From Polaribacter gangjinensis (GTDB lineage Bacteria > Bacteroidota > Bacteroidia > Flavobacteriales > Flavobacteriaceae): DNA of 64,000 nucleotides. Location: the NCBI RefSeq assembly GCF_038024125.1, contig NZ_CP150662.1, forward strand, positions 2,714,501 to 2,778,500. Reading direction: 5' to 3'. Both the position numbers and the translations under genes were made by a program. Below are positions 62,911-64,000 of this stretch, in pieces. Numbering within the stretch: position 1 is the first letter of the stretch; the number at the start of each line of letters is the position of its first letter. The notes under the pieces are model-generated. The model was not told the DNA's origin and searched no databases. It was given only the letters and a program-made list of their open reading frames with translations.

Positions 62911-63288
62911 ATGACAAAAAAACAAGTAAGCGCTGACGAATTAATCGCAGTAATTATCAAAGGAATTGATGATGTAAAAGGAGAAAATATTCAATTATTA
63001 GATCTTAGAGAAATTGAAAATACCGTATGTGATTATTTTATCATTTGTTCTGGAAACTCCAATACACAAGTAAATGCAATTTCTGGTTCAGTTCAAAAAG
63101 TTGTAAGTAAAGAAATAAAAGATAAACCTTGGCATGTTGAAGGTGAAACAAATGCAGAATGGGTTTTGATGGATTATGTAAATGTGGTAGTTCACATTTT
63201 TCAAAAGCATGTGAGAGACTTTTATGATATTGAAAGTTTGTGGGGTGATGCAAAAATTACCCAAATAAATCCGGTAAAATTTAATTGA
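62911..63288 (+). CDS. rsfS: Ribosome silencing factor RsfS
   Basis: 125 residues from ATG 62911 (MTKKQVSADELIAVIIKGID); the frame is open further up, but that part overlaps the promoter. Family signatures: VCDYFIICSGNSNTQVNAIS, WHVEGETNAEWVLMDYVNVV and VHIFQKHVRDFYDIESLWGD. Binds ribosomal protein uL14 and blocks subunit joining in starvation. Just before ftsH, a conserved pair. Confidence 0.95.
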   Translation: MTKKQVSADELIAVIIKGIDDVKGENIQLLDLREIENTVCDYFIICSGNSNTQVNAISGSVQKVVSKEIKDKPWHVEGETNAEWVLMDYVNVVVHIFQKHVRDFYDIESLWGDAKITQINPVKFN

Positions 63289-63299
63289 TTTTGATATAA

Positions 63300-64000
63300 A
63301 TGAGCGATTCAAATAAAGAAAATAAAAATAATACGCCTAAATTTAAATTTAGTTCTTATTGGTTATATGGTGCAGTAATTATTGCAATTATTGCTATTCA
63401 GTTTTTTAATAGTGGTGATTTGGCTTCACATACCATTTCAAAAAACAAGTTTGAAGTTTTCTTAAAAGACAATGATATCAAAGAGGTTTTTATCATCAAT
63501 AAAGATATTGCTCAAATTTATTTAACTCAAGAAGCTTTAAAGAAAGAAGTTCATCAAAAAGCCACATCTTCTCCCTTTTACAGACCAGGATCACCTGTTT
63601 ATGAATATAATTTTGGGGATTTAAAAAACTTTGAAGATAGCATTTCTAAAGCAAAAGAAGAAAACAGCAATCTGATAATTGATATCAGAAATAAAGAAAA
63701 AACAAGCATTTTAGATATGATAATTGGGTTTTTACCATTCATCATTTTAATCGCTGTTTGGTTGTTTTTTATGAGAAGAATGTCAGGCGCAGGTGGTGGT
63801 GCAGGAGGTGGTGGACAAATTTTTAGCATTGGAAAATCCAAAGCAAAACTATTTGATAAAGACACTAAAGTAAAAACAACATTCGAAAACGTAGCTGGTC
63901 TAGAAGGCGCAAAAGAAGAAGTGCAAGAAATTGTAGATTTCTTAAAAAGTCCAGAAAAATATACATCTTTGGGAGGGAAAATTCCGAAAGGAGCATTGCT
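63300..64000 (+). CDS. ftsH: ATP-dependent zinc metalloprotease FtsH (3' end outside window)
   Basis: The first 233 residues are visible from ATG 63300 (MSDSNKENKNNTP). TM1 at about 27-40 (WLYGAVIIAIIAIQFF), a periplasmic domain, TM2 at about 142-158 (MIIGFLPFIILIAVWLFF), a Gly-rich linker, and the start of the AAA domain (FENVAGLEGAKEEVQEIVDF, then GGKIPKGAL just before Walker A). Quality-control protease of the inner membrane. Runs off the right edge. Confidence 0.95.
   Translation, partial: MSDSNKENKNNTPKFKFSSYWLYGAVIIAIIAIQFFNSGDLASHTISKNKFEVFLKDNDIKEVFIINKDIAQIYLTQEALKKEVHQKATSSPFYRPGSPVYEYNFGDLKNFEDSISKAKEENSNLIIDIRNKEKTSILDMIIGFLPFIILIAVWLFFMRRMSGAGGGAGGGGQIFSIGKSKAKLFDKDTKVKTTFENVAGLEGAKEEVQEIVDFLKSPEKYTSLGGKIPKGAL

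Noticed and set aside
1..64000. tRNA or rRNA genes
   Set aside because: No TTC-loop-type sequence (GGTTCGAATCC or similar) with a matching acceptor stem and no rRNA-like stretch was recognised by eye.

Overview
The window is a contiguous piece of a chromosome from a gliding, Type IX secretion-bearing member of the Flavobacteriaceae (phylum Bacteroidota). The evidence is the gldJ–porU–porV cluster, AT-rich DNA, Bacteroidota-type promoters (TTG, 17-20 nt, TAnnTTTG), a fused CcsB/CcsA cytochrome c maturation protein and several family-typical gene pairs (PASTA protein–RluD, rsfS–ftsH). The genus cannot be fixed from the sequence.

Region 1 (1-14.2 kb) is the end of a surface-polysaccharide locus: a GT4 glycosyltransferase running in from the left edge, a WecA/MraY-type initiating sugar-phosphate transferase, the GDP-L-fucose genes fcl and gmd, a CapD/WbpM-type 4,6-dehydratase, the Wza-like exporter, the Wzc-like tyrosine kinase and a PHP-type tyrosine phosphatase. 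Between these genes lies an unusual amount of low-complexity DNA built from 6-8 bp units and small palindromes.

Region 2 (14.2-21.7 kb) is accessory: two complete IS3-family elements with -1 frameshift signals, a MntA-HepT toxin-antitoxin pair, an N-acetylglucosamine kinase-like gene and a Fic AMP-transferase, all embedded in composite intergenic repeats, including a 253-bp tandem repeat.

Region 3 (21.7-64 kb) is mainly core: murF, gldJ, porU, porV, cdd, a truncated globin, a FabH-like synthase, guaA, a LysM/PBP-like lipoprotein, ccsBA, dnaK, sdaA, yaaA, an ECF-sigma envelope operon, rluD, a PASTA protein, ddl, coaD, an M14 peptidase/lactonase/molybdenum hydroxylase operon, a GAF histidine kinase, a NUDIX gene, pyrE, birA, rsfS and the start of ftsH. 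One small VapBC-like toxin-antitoxin cassette interrupts it at 32.5-33.0 kb.

Two patterns stand out. First, at least seven genes (the MraY-like gene, fcl, the capD-like gene, the GlcNAc kinase, fic, murF and ccsBA) have a short tandem array that begins at, includes or directly follows their stop codon. The array lies on the coding strand and most units contain a stop trinucleotide (TAAGAC, TAGACAG, TGAATTAT, TAGATAT). Second, each toxin-type cargo (VapBC-like, MntA-HepT, Fic), and more weakly the four-helix-bundle gene, sits between two direct copies of local intergenic sequence, as if cargo had entered together with a duplicated repeat. Both are visible in the sequence; the mechanisms proposed are inference.
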